Shown here: positions 10,421-23,689 of the stretch, in pieces | How the letters are laid out: each line of letters opens with the position of its first letter | How positions within the stretch are numbered: the first letter of the stretch is position 1 | Assembly: GCA_013397455.1 (NCBI GenBank) | Contig: VYZB01000057.1 | Location: forward strand, 2,902,646-2,966,645 | DNA from: Crotophaga sulcirostris | Taxonomy: Eukaryota > Chordata > Aves > Cuculiformes > Crotophagidae | Length of the DNA stretch: 64,000 bases | Direction of reading: 5' to 3' | The notes under the pieces: generated by a model | Told to the model about the DNA's origin: nothing | The model's database searches: none | Seen by the model: only the letters and a program-made list of their open reading frames with translations | Translations under genes and position numbers: made by a program

Positions 10421-13400
10421 CAAAGTGCACCCATTTATCTCTCCTTCTATGACAGTGAGGTCATACTGCATATAAGAAGGGATGTGGACGACAACTAAAG
10501 GCCCTCTTCCATCCCAGTGGTGTTACCTATCTGCAAGGTGTCTTTACTGAACATTGCCAGTTTTTAAAGTATCAGAGAGTAAAGATGGGTAAGAGGAGAC
10601 AATATCACCTTTGCCCAGTTGTAGCTCAGACAAAACAGCACAGACATTGCAGTTGATGAGATGCAGAGCATCTTACCCAACCTCACTGGGAGAACAGAGG
10701 CGACTCCACTTAGGCTTTTGTTCTTCAGTGTATGTATCCTATTGAAAAGCAAAGTGGTGTGGTTCATAAAGGAACAAATTAAAGGAGAACTAAGTTGAAA
10801 GAGAAAGTATTTGGGGGGTGGAGTTTAGAAATATATTTCAGTGGAGTTAGGAAATTTTGAAGATCAGGGGATGTGGGCATTGGTAGTGGTGGCAGTTCAG
10901 GTACAGTACCCCTTCCAATGACAGCTGCTGAGTGCAGATATTTTTTCTGTGTGGGTCTGATGGCTGAGAATGAGAAAAGAGAGAGGGAGTTCCTGAAGAA
11001 GCTGAGAAAGAGACTGGGAGTCTTAAATCTAGTGCTGGAAAGCAACAACCTGACTTCCCTAGACTTTAAAGGCTGTGGGAAAAATGGCATCATAGCAAAT
11101 CCATGGAGGAGGGTGGCAGATTAAGGACAGCCCTTCGAGTCAAAGTAATTAAGGAAGGACTTGTGAGAAGGTTTGTAAAATAATTTATGATCCGAGTGAT
11201 CCAGGTTAGCAAAATCTGGTTAAACTTCAAGTCTGTCACTGGTATTTTTTTTCCATGTGTCCAGGACATTTCTTTTTTCATTCATGTCTCCTGAGTGGTT
11301 ACAACTGCAGACACTGTTATGGAAAGTTGGAGAATATTAATTCTCTTCTGTGTCTAGACCTGTAAAAACATTTGCTTGTGGGCATTAGCTCTTCAGTTTG
11401 TCTCCCTTTGTATATCTTTCCCCTTTCCCTTTATTATCATTTCTCCCAGAAGGATTGTCTGGTTGTGTGTTTTTTTACAGCTTTACAGTGATCTTATAAA
11501 TCTGATTGTTCTCTTTTTGGTTTTTGGTTTTTTTTTGTATTGCTGCTCTGGCAGTAACATATTTTTTCCTGATGTGAGGCGTGCATCAATGTTTCATGAT
11601 TTTTTCCCTAGCATTACTCTTTCTTTGGTAAATGGATTGTAAAAAAAATATTATTTTCATTTCAGATGCCAGGAGTGAGTTGACAAAGAAGGCTTTCTGC
11701 ATACCCTGCTGCTCTGCCTGGAAGCTAAAGAGGCATAATCTTTTTGTACACCACACGAAGTAGGTGATAGACTTTTTCAACCTGAAGGATCTGAAAACTT
11801 TGTGAAAATGGTGCTGTTCAATACTTTCCCGTGGCAAAGGTTAGCTCCTGCACGTGTGCTAGTTGAATAATACATTTTCCTATTAAAGAGATATGCTTCA
11901 GAATGATTTCGTAGCTGACGAGAATGTAGAAAATGTACAGTTTGCCACTGAATTTATTAGTGACACATGCCACTGTCCTAGCTGGGTGCTGCATATCACA
12001 AAATACAGAGAGACACACATAGTCTATTCAAAAGCTGTTTATTTCTGAGATGCAGACATTTAAAAGAGCAGTAAAGGACATATTATTATGCAGACTTTCA
12101 GCCATATTAAATCTATTTGGAAAAATATGATACAGATATATTGCTGGCAATGCACAAAGAGGCTTTAGGCATGCCATGTGCCAGATAATGTGGATTTTAC
12201 AATATGGAAATAAAAATTGATTCCATGAATACTTAGTACTAATATATGCAGTCTAGCAGGAAGGCTTGCTAAGTTGGACTAAAAAAATACAGAATTTATT
12301 GCAACCATTTGGGACTTTGGGAGGCAACATGACCTTGTCATTACTATACCTTCCTGATACCTATCTGTTAGGAAAATGGAATTTCTTTTTTTAGTTCATG
12401 AACATTTGCTTATGACTATATTTCCTTCCTGACAAATAAAACTGAAATAGAAGAAGAAACCTTTTACCTGTGGGCACCTCACTCTTATTAATTCCTGCTG
12501 GTTTTTGTCACCATCAGAAAATTTATTGTCAAAAATGTCACCAAAAATAGAGTCATATGGAAGGTATTTAATTTCCCCTGCCATACTGCTGATTTCATGT
12601 GTCCTTTTTATCAATCTGAATAGGAATCTAAATTCTTTATAACAGAAAAGGAAACACCTGTTTTCTGAGGCTGAAAATATTTGTTTTGTTGAAGTATTTT
12701 CATTGCAAACTGTATATTCAAAATGACAGACATGGATAAATTAATTAAATAAATTCTCAACTAATATAACTTTAAAAATACTGTGATACTGTGAAAGCTA
12801 TGTTGTTTCACATTTTTTTAAAGTTTTATATAATAATTAGGCACTTAGGTTTGACTTTCTTACTGAAGTGGCCAATTTTACTGAAGTAAAACCCAGAGGA
12901 GGGTAATACCTACTGCGTATGTCCTGAAACAAATTAATTTGTTAGGTGAATGAAGGTGAGAGCTTCTCTTATATCACAAAAAAAAAAGTAAGATGGGCAT
13001 GTGATGGAGACACAAGTAGGAGAGTAAGAACTAAGTGAGCTAGGAAATCAAAAGACGGCATGGACATCACAAGGGCTCTTGAGATTTCACAGTGACTTAG
13101 AAGATGAAAGCCTCATAACCTATAAACAGAGGAATGTAAGAACAAGAAGACTCCCCTGCCTCCTTTATTCTGCTACATAAACTACTTGGATTACAAAATT
13201 TAAAAACCCAACACCTAAACAAAAGCCAATTGAACAAAAAATTCTGCCTGATGAAAACAAATACTACCTACTTAGCAACAAATGGAACAAAAGCAAAGAA
13301 AATCTTGAACTGAGCATGAGAGTCACTGCCTCAGACCTGCTTCTCGAAATGTGGTTTGGATTATGCTCAGTTCCTGGAACAGAGTTTATTGTGGTCTTGG

Positions 13401-16400
13401 CTTTAAAGTGCCAGCCCAGCTCCGGATTGATTTCTGACACTTTGAAATAGCTATCACAGCATAACATAAGCAAGGGTTTATTACTGTGAAAATCCACACA
13501 AGGAAAATAGAAACTTTATAGCTTCTGCTGCTTCATAAAGAGAAGCATCTGAGTAGGGACGTAATTAAACATTTGGCATCTCAAGTGTTATGTGCAACAT
13601 TAATCTAGGAAGGTAAATCAGCTCAGCATGGATAACAGTGTAAAGGACAAGCAGTAGAAGAATATACACAGAAAAACATAAAATCAAGAAAGCACATCCT
13701 TTTGCAGGTACTGAATAATAATCCTCAATACAGATTCTACAAGGACACGTTACTGATGCAAAAGGAAAGCAACCGTGAAGCACATACACACCCTGGAAAT
13801 CCAACAAAGCACAGATTAGAGAGATTGCTCCTGCTTTCCTATTCCCAGACTTCTTCGGTTTTAGTACTTGTAATATGGTTCTTGAGCTCTTTCCACATGA
13901 TTAAATTTTGGTTATCTCAGGGCAATAGGATAATTGTATGCATATTTGCAAGAATTTCACATTGTTATGTCCTTTTAAATCTTTAATATACACAAGTCTC
14001 TGTTTTCCTTTAAAAAACAATCAGAAATCTAATAAAAGTGTTAAGTCGGCTCTTCAGATTCGAATGTGTTATTTCTTGCTTTGGCAAGAGAGATTAAGAA
14101 TTTTGCTGAAAAAATTGACAGATTACCAAAATGAAGCCCCCCCATGGGTTTTAGAAATTTCTGGAGAGCTGAAAAGTTCAACTAAATTGTTATGATACTG
14201 TTTATTTATGCAATTTATATGACAGTATCAAAACCTTAGAACTGGTGTTTTCTGGGATAAGTAAGCTTACAGAAATGGTTATTAAATACATTTACTTCAT
14301 AAAATTTTCTAGTCTGTTGAATAGGCTTGTGCTTTACTCAAGAGAGAAATAAGAATTCAGGACATGAACTCCATGTTTCAAGGTATCAGTCCAAAGACTA
14401 CTGTTACTTCTATATAATCCAAATGAAACTAAAGTTGAGTTTCAAGTATTCCCCTCGTATTTACCCAGATATCTAGCCCTATGTTCTTTCTTATTTCTAA
14501 TACATCAAAATGTAGAATAACAAGGAACTCATCATGAGCTGCCACATCCCATAAGATGGGATGCCACATCTTATTCACTCCTTCTAGTTAAGAGGACACA
14601 GATGAGACACGAGCTCCTTTGGCATCATGCATTTAAGAACCTAAGGTCCTTATTCAATTAATACAGAAATGTTGATGCCTCCTCCACTCACCTGTGGATA
14701 TGATCCTACTCTAGAAACGCAGAGCACAGAACTCATGCAAGTTGAGATGCTGACTGAGCACATGGATATACTCCATCTTGTGGAGAGAAGACAAGCCACA
14801 AAGATGCTCAGTTATCTGCAGGATATATTGCTTTAAGTAATATTCCCTGTTGTCACAGTTGGGCAAACCTCGAGGCAGTTTTCATCCAGTTTGATATTGG
14901 TTACTAAATAAAGAGAAAGAAAATTAAATGCATCTTAGAAGTTCTCCTTCCTAAGTTCCTGTACAAGTGGCTGGTTATCTGAAATGACCCTTGTCAGTTG
15001 GTGTTCTGGATCCAATAGTTTTGATCTGCTCCTTCTTCCAAGGCAGCAAAATTTCAGTAAATTTTTCAATTTTAATTTTTTAAGAAATGGATTTTTGATG
15101 TTACAGTGTTGTCCCAAGTTTTGTATTTTTTAAGCAAACATTCTGTATTTTTAAACAAGATTTATTGGGAATACTGCTCTACTTTCTTTTCAACTGTATT
15201 TCTCTTCTTCCCTTGTCATGTGCATTGCACTTCTGAAAGTGGATTCATCGAGTAAACATTTTTAAACCTGTCATATGCTTTCAACCTCACAAGTTGTTTT
15301 GAATTACATGCATACAATAATCCTCCCTCAGTCCTCAGCCACAGCCTGTTTCCATTCTCAAAAGGTCTTTTGATGGTATACCTCTAGTGCAGCTATAGTG
15401 TTATCTTTATCTGTTTCGGGATTTTATCTGACCACACATCATTGTTGCTGCTGAGCACATTTTCAATAATGTGGTGGGTAATGGTCTTGTGGTCAAAAAG
15501 AATTATTTTAGTAGTGTTAATTGATGAGACTGCAAATATTTTATGGCCTAAACCACTGCCCTGATACGAGTTTTTCTGGAGCAGTATGGTCCAACGTGTC
15601 AGTAATCTCTTACACATGATGAAAATATATCATATTAGAAACTTTATCAACTACTCGTTAACACTAGAGGCACTGAAATGTTTGCTGTTATGATGCATTT
15701 TCCCACTATAGGGAAGTGATATATCACACTATTTAAAGTCCATATTAAGGACAAGAATATGGACTGCCAGAATAAGAGTAAACTGTAGATGCTATACGAA
15801 CCCAAGCTCTTAATCTATGCTCAGGTGCTTTACCACATGAAGCCAAGTCTATCACAGGAGGCACAGAACTATCTCCTGCCTGTTTTTAGCTTTCATAAAT
15901 TTATTTTGCCTCACAGCTGAATATTAAATATTTCAGGTCTCAGATGATGCAAAGCTCAGTAACTGGAAGTATGCAATGAATAATAATGTTTACAATTATA
16001 GTCAGAGAATAGACCAATTTTGGAATATGCCTATTGTTTTTTCAGATAGAATTCAATTAGTTAGAATGGCATAAATTATCAATAATTATTTATACTCTGC
16101 AATCACAACTGTTACATGGATTATTTTCTGTGCACAATCTGGCAAGAAACTTATCTTCACATTATTGCAAGTAGTAGGTACACATCTTGCAATATGGCAT
16201 TCTTGTACTGCACAATAACCACAGGGAGATATATTTTCTTTCCTGTATATTCCTGGAAATGAAAGGAGGATACTAAAGTAAATAATTTTTTGGCTGGTTT
16301 CACTCAAAAGCTCCTGTGGAATCTGCTGATAACTTGAAAAGAACTTAATAAAAAGGTGGAAAAGGAGAGATTGAATAGGATAAGTAATAAGAACCAAGGT

Positions 16401-18233
16401 GAAGCGAAACCTTGAAAGATAAATCTGGTGAAGTATACTAAGCTTTGACAGAATCCCTCGAATTAGATGGCTCTCAAACCACTTCAGCTGAATGTGGGCC
16501 CTGGAGTGCAATTTGCAGTGATACCAAATGGATAGAAATTGTTTTGCTCTAAAGCACCTTGGAGCGTATCTTTGATTAGTCAGTGGCAATTATCAGAGCT
16601 AACAAAGCATAGCTCCGAACACAGAGAAACCACAGTCATGGCAAAGTTCATAGCCTTCTTGCACTTGAAGTAGGATGTTCCATGGGAATGTGGTCCATAT
16701 GCAGGCCAAATTGTTATATACTATTGCACACATATTTTCTAAGCACGGCAGTTAGCAGGCGTTTACTTCAAAACTAGATGAGCTCTGTGACAAACACCTC
16801 TGCACTTGGCAATTTTGAACTAACTTGACTAGTTTTCTGTAAACATTCAAGCAACAAGATATGCAGGTTTCCTAGCACACCTAGACCACTGTTAGGGTCC
16901 TAAGCCAGTTTATAGATCTGGGGTAAATCTGTGCCAAACTGAATTAAAAATGAAATCTTATCTTAGATGGAACAGTTCCTGGTATTCCAGGGGTCAAACT
17001 TCCAATAAGCGATTTCATAATTTTGCTCTTTTTGCTGCTTTAAAATATTTCAGCCTAAATATCATCCAGTATGGAGAAGCTGGTTGGATTAATAGTTTCT
17101 ATTGAGCTTACTTGCAATGGACTTTAGTTTTTGCTGCCCTGATCTTGGGAGCTGTAACTCCTTCAACTGCCTCACCTAACTCTACCAGATAACTGTGAGT
17201 CAAGGTCCCACCCCAGTGTGACAAACTTTCAGATGCTTGCAAATAAATTGAACTCATTGATGGTCTCTATAAATACAGCAAGTTCTGTGTTGTGGCAAGT
17301 CAGAGTTGAACAGGAGTCTTATTCAGCCAGCTCTGCAATGGGAGCTGTGATACCTGACAAAAGTATTGGTGGTCAGATGAAGGCAGCAAATTCTCATGGC
17401 TCCTTGGTCTGGACTGTGAGCCAGACTTTACATTAGCTGTTTCAAAACCAGAACAGTGACCTGAATTCTTATTGCCTGTGTTCAAGAGACCCATTATATC
17501 ACTTGAAATGCAGACTGAAAAAGTTCCCCTGAGCTATGCTTGCAACCACTTTCTGCGTGTTCAAAACCAGCCGTGGAACTACAAACAGTAATATAATCAC
17601 CATTTTTTAAAGTATTATTGTGTGCATTTCATCTTTTTCCATTTAACGTCATAAACATTTGTTTTAATGGGTAGTAGATGTGGAGTTCTTTCATAGAATT
17701 TTACTGTAAATCACAACTAGACCCTCCAAAACAAATAAAAGGGTAATTGTTTCCTTATGAAAGCTATCACAGCATCTCACCTTGAAGACCTGTTTGTTTC
17801 ATTTCTTAAGTGCTGTTGGAAATAGTCCAAATATACTGGAAGTTATGCTTTCTATTTTGCAGTGAGGATATGGAGGCATGGGGACATTGGGAATATAGCT
17901 CAGAAAATACTTTCAGAGCTGCAGAACTGATCCCTGGTGTGCATGGCTGACATTGTGAAATCCAGCATCCTAGGCAAGGAGTCTGCATTCCCTGTGATCA
18001 TCATGAGGTGGCTTCAGCTCCTCTGAGTGGTGACACAGCTAGAGCAGCTACTTAGAGGAAATGTGTACCCTGGAGGGTCAACCTCAAAGTTTGAGTCCGA
18101 GCATCAAGGAGAAGTTGCAGTCCCCTGTGGTGAAGAAGCCCTGCTCGATGCTGAGTGCCTGTTTAAGAATGCAAACAAGTGTTTCATGGTGATGCCACCA
18201 CTTGCCTTTTCATAACAGAAATAGGAAAAGCTG
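10421..18233. other. Unique non-coding DNA
   Basis: No gene or transposon was recognised over this stretch. It includes the longest open frame of the window (167 codons, minus strand, 16086-16589), described as a finding because no domain or family is recognisable in it. The slightly GC-richer parts at about 10.85-11.13 kb, 17.1-17.5 kb and 17.9-18.2 kb remain anonymous. Confidence 0.5.
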
Positions 18234-18238
18234 NNNNN
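18234..18238. other. Assembly gap (5 N)
   Basis: Five undetermined bases interrupt otherwise continuous sequence. The number of missing bases may be nominal. Any reading frame crossing this point cannot be trusted. Confidence 1.
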
Positions 18239-18525
18239 AACACAGACACATGACATAGCTTCACTGTTTCTTGGCCTAAGGATGTCCTTTGCCTCCTCTG
18301 AGAACCTCCCTACAATATACAGACAAAGGTGGAAAGGGAGGGCTTACCCTTCTCTCCCCTCTGCTGCAGTTGTGCTACTAGAGAGACAGAGTTGGGTACA
18401 AGATTGTAGCACCAAAACCTTTTTGACTTTTGGAAGAAACAATAATTGCATCCTACACAGACAATGGTGGTCTGAGAACCCAACAGTCCCCAGTGCTGTC
18501 CTCTTTGGCAAAGACAGCCTTTACA

Positions 18526-18609
18526 CTATCCCTATATCGCTATCACTGTATCACTATCACTATATCACTATCACTATACCACTATCACTATATCACTATC
18601 ACTATCACT
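18526..18609. repeat. 14-bp minisatellite, six units
   Basis: Six consecutive 14-bp units of consensus CTATCACTATATCA run from 18526 to 18609. The first unit (CTATCCCTATATCG) is the most diverged, and the others differ at one to three positions. Each unit is itself built from ATCACT-like sub-repeats. Because 14 is not a multiple of three, all three frames are read through in turn, which produces the spurious Tyr/His/Ile/Ser-rich open frames here. Confidence 0.95.
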
Positions 18610-18757
18610 GCCTTTTTTTTTCACTGCTGTGAGTCAAGGGAGTGTCCTAAGACTAATTTCTGCCTCAGAAAGCTTACAATACAATATCAGTGTCATGTTT
18701 CATAATCCTGGATCCTGGACCTTCACCTTTTTCCTTCTTACTAGGCTGGTTTGGTTT

Positions 18758-18783
18758 GGGGTTTTTGGGTTTTTTTGGGAGGG
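18758..18783 (+). other. Predicted G-quadruplex motif
   Basis: Four G runs, GGGG, GGG, GGG and GGG, are separated by loops of 5, 7 and 1 bases, which fits the usual G3+N1-7 rule. Two GG runs in a GGTTT context lie just upstream (from about 18748). The motif sits in a G/T-rich patch 150 bp after the minisatellite. Formation in vivo is not shown by sequence alone. Confidence 0.75.
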
Positions 18784-21700
18784 ATGAGGCATGGTGTGGG
18801 TTTTTTTCCTGCATCATACTTCCACTCTAACATTAGGAATTAGACTTGCATTCAGCAATGCGGCCTTCTTGCTTGTGATGCTGTGCTTCCTTCTGCACAG
18901 CAGCAAGCCATCGGCATTCTGCACCACCCTCTGTTAAAAACATTTCCAGAGAAGAAGGAAAGCCTCATGCTTTCCAGCTCTGCTGGGGCAAGCAGTGCTA
19001 CAGGGCTTTTAAAGCAAAATTAGAAGGATGTTTTTTGTTCTGATTTATTTTTCTGTGTGGTGGTAATGCTGATCTCTATTGTATTATGAAATGTATGTAC
19101 TTCTAGCACTGATGGCCAAGGAAATGTTGGCTGTTGCAGTCAACTCTGTGCAAAATGAAATAGCGTGAAGCAAGTGCTGAGCAAAAAGACGCAGAGGTTT
19201 AGTTTCGTATTGAAAGATATTTTCTTCCCTGTAGAAAATTGATTCCTTCAACAGTTGAATCTACAAAAATGCATTAGGAATACAGAAAAAACTTCCTCCT
19301 TTAAAAGCAAAAGCAGCAAAACTTAGTTATTTTGTCAGGTTTGCAAGTTTCATTTTTCTTAAAAACGCAGTTGTAAATTAATATAGTTTTAAAACTGCAA
19401 AGAAGGCAGAAATGAGAAAAGTATGGGATCCAAAAAAAGATTGAGGTCTCTAGCTCAGCCTGCCCCGTTAGACATGGCTCAGCAATGTGCATTATGCAAA
19501 TACAGCAACGTGCCTTTTAAAACCTGGTTAAAGACCCGACCTACAGATTAAGTAGGGCCATCCTAACATTGCACATGAAAGGAATGGCCTATGTTGCAGG
19601 CTAAGATAGCGAGGAATAGGAGAAACTACTCTGGGTTTAGTTTTCCAATGCTTATTCCAAAAATAAATAGATTTGTGAGAACAAATAAAGAAAAATCAAT
19701 TCAGAACTGATGACCTGTAAAGTCTTTGCTTTAATACAATTGTCCCTTATCTGCAGTAATCTAAGGAGCGTATTAAAATATTATGCAAAATGTTAATGAC
19801 ACATGACAGATTCTTAAAATTTTTTTACTATCTTCTATTTTTTTTAAATATTAACTTTCATTCCATTTATCTTCTATTAGAGAAACAGTGAAGTACATTT
19901 ATAATATGATGAGATAAGAGAATACAGGAAATATGAAAGGATATGTGCTCAATATTATAAGAATATTTTTACAGGTAGCTTTTTCCAATTCAGAAAAACT
20001 ACTTGCTTCTGTTGTTGTGCTCCATTTGTGATGTAGAATGAGAATTGGTTGGGATGTGATGGTGCTTGCAGCTCAGGCAATTGGAATAGATGCTCTCATT
20101 TAATTTGATTGTACAAGCTTTCAGATCTGAAACTGTAGGCTGCTGGTGTAAACAGTTGATCAAATTAAAATGCCTTCTTGGACAATAAGGAAGCAAAGAA
20201 AACAGCTTTATCTGCTTATTACTTTTGAAACACACTAAAGGAAAAAAAACCAAACATGAAAAAGATAAGAACGATACAAAAGGTGAAGGCACATTTGAGA
20301 AAGGCATTTTCTTACAATAAACATGTTGTTAGCTAATAGATGAACAGGTCAGTTGAACCAGGTCTTTGAAAATCCATGTGACACTGGTTACAGAGCAAAA
20401 GTGGATAAGCTATTTACAGAATATAATTTACTCCTTGAATGTTAGTTTTACACTGAGGCGATATCCATGATCAGACTGCAAATACTTTGGTTAGAATTAC
20501 TGCTTTTGGGCATTGATTTTATGAGCTGATCACAAATACTCCTGCTGAGGGTATATCTGTCTCCTAGTTTTGAAATAGGGTCTCCAGTTTTTGGTTCGTA
20601 TCATAGGTTTTGCATATCTTGACTAAGTTTAACCCAGAAAAAAAAGAGCTGGAAGCCAAAAGGTTCTAATTCTGTGGGTTAAATCTGTTTAGGAATGGTA
20701 CTATACACAAAGGATTAAATATTTTTGCCAAGTTTATATCCTTTTTCCTTTTCTGAGCCACATTAGCTTGGTCCTCTGTGATGCTGCTGGCCAAAATGTA
20801 ACCCTAAAAAGATTTGGGTTTGTTTTGCTTCTAGAGTTTTAGTTAAGGATTTCTAGCAGTTATCGTACTCACAACTCATGCAAATCACACAACCCAAGTT
20901 AAAGTGCAGAACCTCATTATAACTTTTTTGTAGGAGATTCTGAGAAAACAAACCTAACAAAAATACTGTAGTTGTAACTCTGGCATTTGTGTATAATGAC
21001 TTTCCTGCACATAATGAGTATCAGTGCTGCAATTTTGAACTACAAGAGGACAACTTAACTCCAGTAAAAGCCAGTTTTCGTTTTTGTTAATGATTTCTGA
21101 ATTGCTGTACTGTCTCTTTACAAATGATCAAGGAAATATTTTCATGGATGTGATTCTGTTTTGTGCTTACCTTTCATGTTCACTACAGTTGTAGGTTTGT
21201 CTAAATTTTGGACCAAAATGCAAGGATACTTCCACGCCTCTGAAGAAGCAGGTCTCTCATTTAGAATGGAGAATCATAATCTCATGTTCATCCAAGTGAC
21301 TGTACTTATGGATTCAGCCTATAGTATGCAGTGTTAAATCTACTGTTAATTTTCTGAATTATTCTATGGAATTTAAAATGCTAGAAACATAATTAAAACT
21401 GGTTCCAAAATCTGGAAGTTGAACTACAGCAGGCAGAATTTTTCTGTAGTGGAAGTTTCAGGGCTAGTTGTTCTCTCAGTTATAGGTTTATTTCACCATG
21501 TGTCCTCTAAACAAAGTTTTATCACAATCTAAAGATCTCAACAGTTTCAGCTTTAGAATTCAGCATTTCTGTCTGTTAAACTTAAGGGAAATTCTTCCTG
21601 TACTCTTCCCTATGTGTCCCTCCTTCTATAGGTTTCTGTGTTATGTTTTAAAGACCTGGAAGGTTAAGAAAAAAATACAAAATGAGTTTCCAATAGCAAG

Positions 21701-22480
21701 AGTTTTGAAAGTCACTAAGGCAAATCTGAATAATGATAAAAAAATAACCCACTGATTATCCAATGTCAGGTATTGACAGCTGATGCATGCTCAGTATGTG
21801 GCAAATATTGCCAGTTTCATCAGACCGTCTCCATAATGTCACTGCTCATAACTCTATGTGTTGTCGTTTTGGTCTGAGACATGAACAATGGCTTTGTCCT
21901 ATGAAAAGCAAATAGTCCTTGTGCTTTGTGTCTTCAGAATAACAGGAGACACTGGTCAAAATAAAGACGGTCTAAGTGAAGGCTGAAATAAATTGTCTAG
22001 CATTTTATTTTGCTAAGTGTCAAGTTAAATAATGATTTGCCAGCCTGCATGTGTCACCTTGTTCTTGCTGCTAATAGTCATACTTGTTGCACTAAACAGT
22101 TAATATAGCCAGTAATATATAAGCCCAGTTAAAAAAAAAAAAAAAGAATCAGTGAACTTGCTGAAAATTCTGTCTGAAATGCCCTTCCTCCACAAAGTCA
22201 GCAGAGCATAACACATCAAAATAAAGGTCAGCACAACCCTGATCTAAACATTGCTAGTCATCTTTGATTGGCTTTGACTCTGAGTCCCATTTATAAGTGT
22301 CAGCCGCTGAAATGATCTCTGTATTTCCAAATTGTTTCTAATTTGTTCCACTGCAGTCCATAAAAAGGAGCACAATAATTTCTTCCTCTTCCCCTTGTTC
22401 ACTGTCTTTCGTTTTCTCCAAATACTTTGTCCAAATGTCCTCTTCAGGATTCCAGAAGCAGACAGAAATCTACATTAGTG
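18784..22480. other. Unique AT-rich non-coding DNA
   Basis: No gene or named repeat was recognised. A 15-base A run lies at 22131-22145 after AGCCCAGTT; it is not preceded by a recognisable retrotransposed transcript. Open frames are 102 codons or shorter and domain-free. Confidence 0.55.
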
Positions 22481-22587
22481 TTACTACTACTACTTATTAC
22501 TACTAGTAGTAATATTTATATTACTACTACAACTACTACTACTACTATTACTTTACTGTTCCATTGCTATTACTATTATTATTATTT
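22481..22587. repeat. ACT/ATT trinucleotide microsatellite
   Basis: The tract is an imperfect run of TAC/ACT and ATT triplets, interrupted at 22548-22570 by CTTTACTGTTCCATTGC. It contains a perfect 20-bp palindrome (22495-22514) where the triplet motif inverts from TAC to GTA. Mixed units and interruptions indicate an ageing microsatellite. Confidence 0.92.
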
Positions 22588-23028
22588 CTGAATTTTTAAG
22601 TTACTCTCAGATACAAAATAATAAAGGTGAGGAAAATAACAGAGAATCCTAAAGACCGCTGCTCCCAAATAGTAGGGTTTTCTTAACCAGAACCATAAGG
22701 AGAAGCTGAAATTGGGAGCTTTATAAACCTTTTTGCCATTTTACTACTAGTCACTTAAGAAGAATGAGAGTGAATATCTACAGTATGCATTTCTAGCTTA
22801 AGGGCCAGTAAAACTGATTAAAAGGGTAAGAGTAGGAAATGCCATGAGCTGAAAAGAAAGAAAGAGACAATAAAGATAAATAGATTTGGTAGGAAGCCAA
22901 CCTCCTTTTGATAGTTCACAGAAAATGGAAGCTGTCTTTAGCTGAAGATCTTTTCTGAGTGGATCAAAAGGCACAAAGGTGTTCCCTGTTGTCTAATTTG
23001 TTAGATTAAATATTCATAACACAGCTAA
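22588..23028. other. Unique non-coding DNA
   Basis: Nothing recognisable was seen. The stretch is AT-rich, with a purine-rich patch near 22850-22890. Confidence 0.5.
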
Positions 23029-23090
23029 GGGCAAGATTTTCCTCCAGTTTAATCAATGGGAACATTGCGATTGTCTACAATAGGAGCGCT
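23029..23090. repeat. Possible ancient amniote interspersed repeat fragment
   Basis: The stretch carries GTTTAATCAATGGGAACATT and then CTACAATAGGAGCG. This resembles a decayed form of the 'CATTGACTTCAATGGGAGCAGGATC' motif that recurs in sauropsid genomes as part of old interspersed repeats. I cannot assign a family from memory, and the match is short, so this is tentative. Confidence 0.3.
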
Positions 23091-23689
23091 TATAGCCTGA
23101 TTTGCCTAAACGAACATGATGTATATTCCTCTATGTAACATGAATATTTGCAGGCTTCAAGCCGATTTGCAGCTCTCTTTTCCATCCATTTGATGATTCA
23201 GTTGCCTGCACATTGTCATCTAGTGACATTTAAAATTCTGTATGGTATCTGGAGGCATCCAAACAGGGCTGGTACATATGTCACAGGATTTACTGGACCA
23301 GCCAGGTTGACTGCTGTAAGGTATCATAAATGATGCTAGATGACTACGTTTAGGCATATGTTTCACCTTAGATCTGCTGACCGTAAGCTTCCGGTCTTCT
23401 TCCTCTGCTATGGTGCCTTGCTACTTAAGTCACAAAAATCATTGAGGAGTTAACTTTGTTCACAAAGAACTATGCAATGCAAAGTACTGCTCTAAGCATT
23501 TGATGGTGATGTATCCATCACCTTTTATCACCATTATTAGCTCTTCCTAGGTGAACATATTGTAAAGTTCATTAATCTGTGTCTTCTAGTCTTAACTGAC
23601 AAAGCATTTGTACCACCTCACAGAGCAAAACCAGAAAGGAAGCACTTACTCTCTTAACATTTGTTCTCTAATCAAAATTACTTTTCAAA

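Noticed and set aside
18282..18705. Tyr/His/Ile-repeat proteins of 91 and 116 codons
   Set aside because: The repeats are the 14-bp minisatellite read in successive frames. Nothing else in the frames resembles a protein family.
22131..22145. 15-base A run as the tail of a processed pseudogene or SINE
   Set aside because: The preceding sequence shows no recognisable transcript, tRNA-like promoter boxes or flanking duplication.
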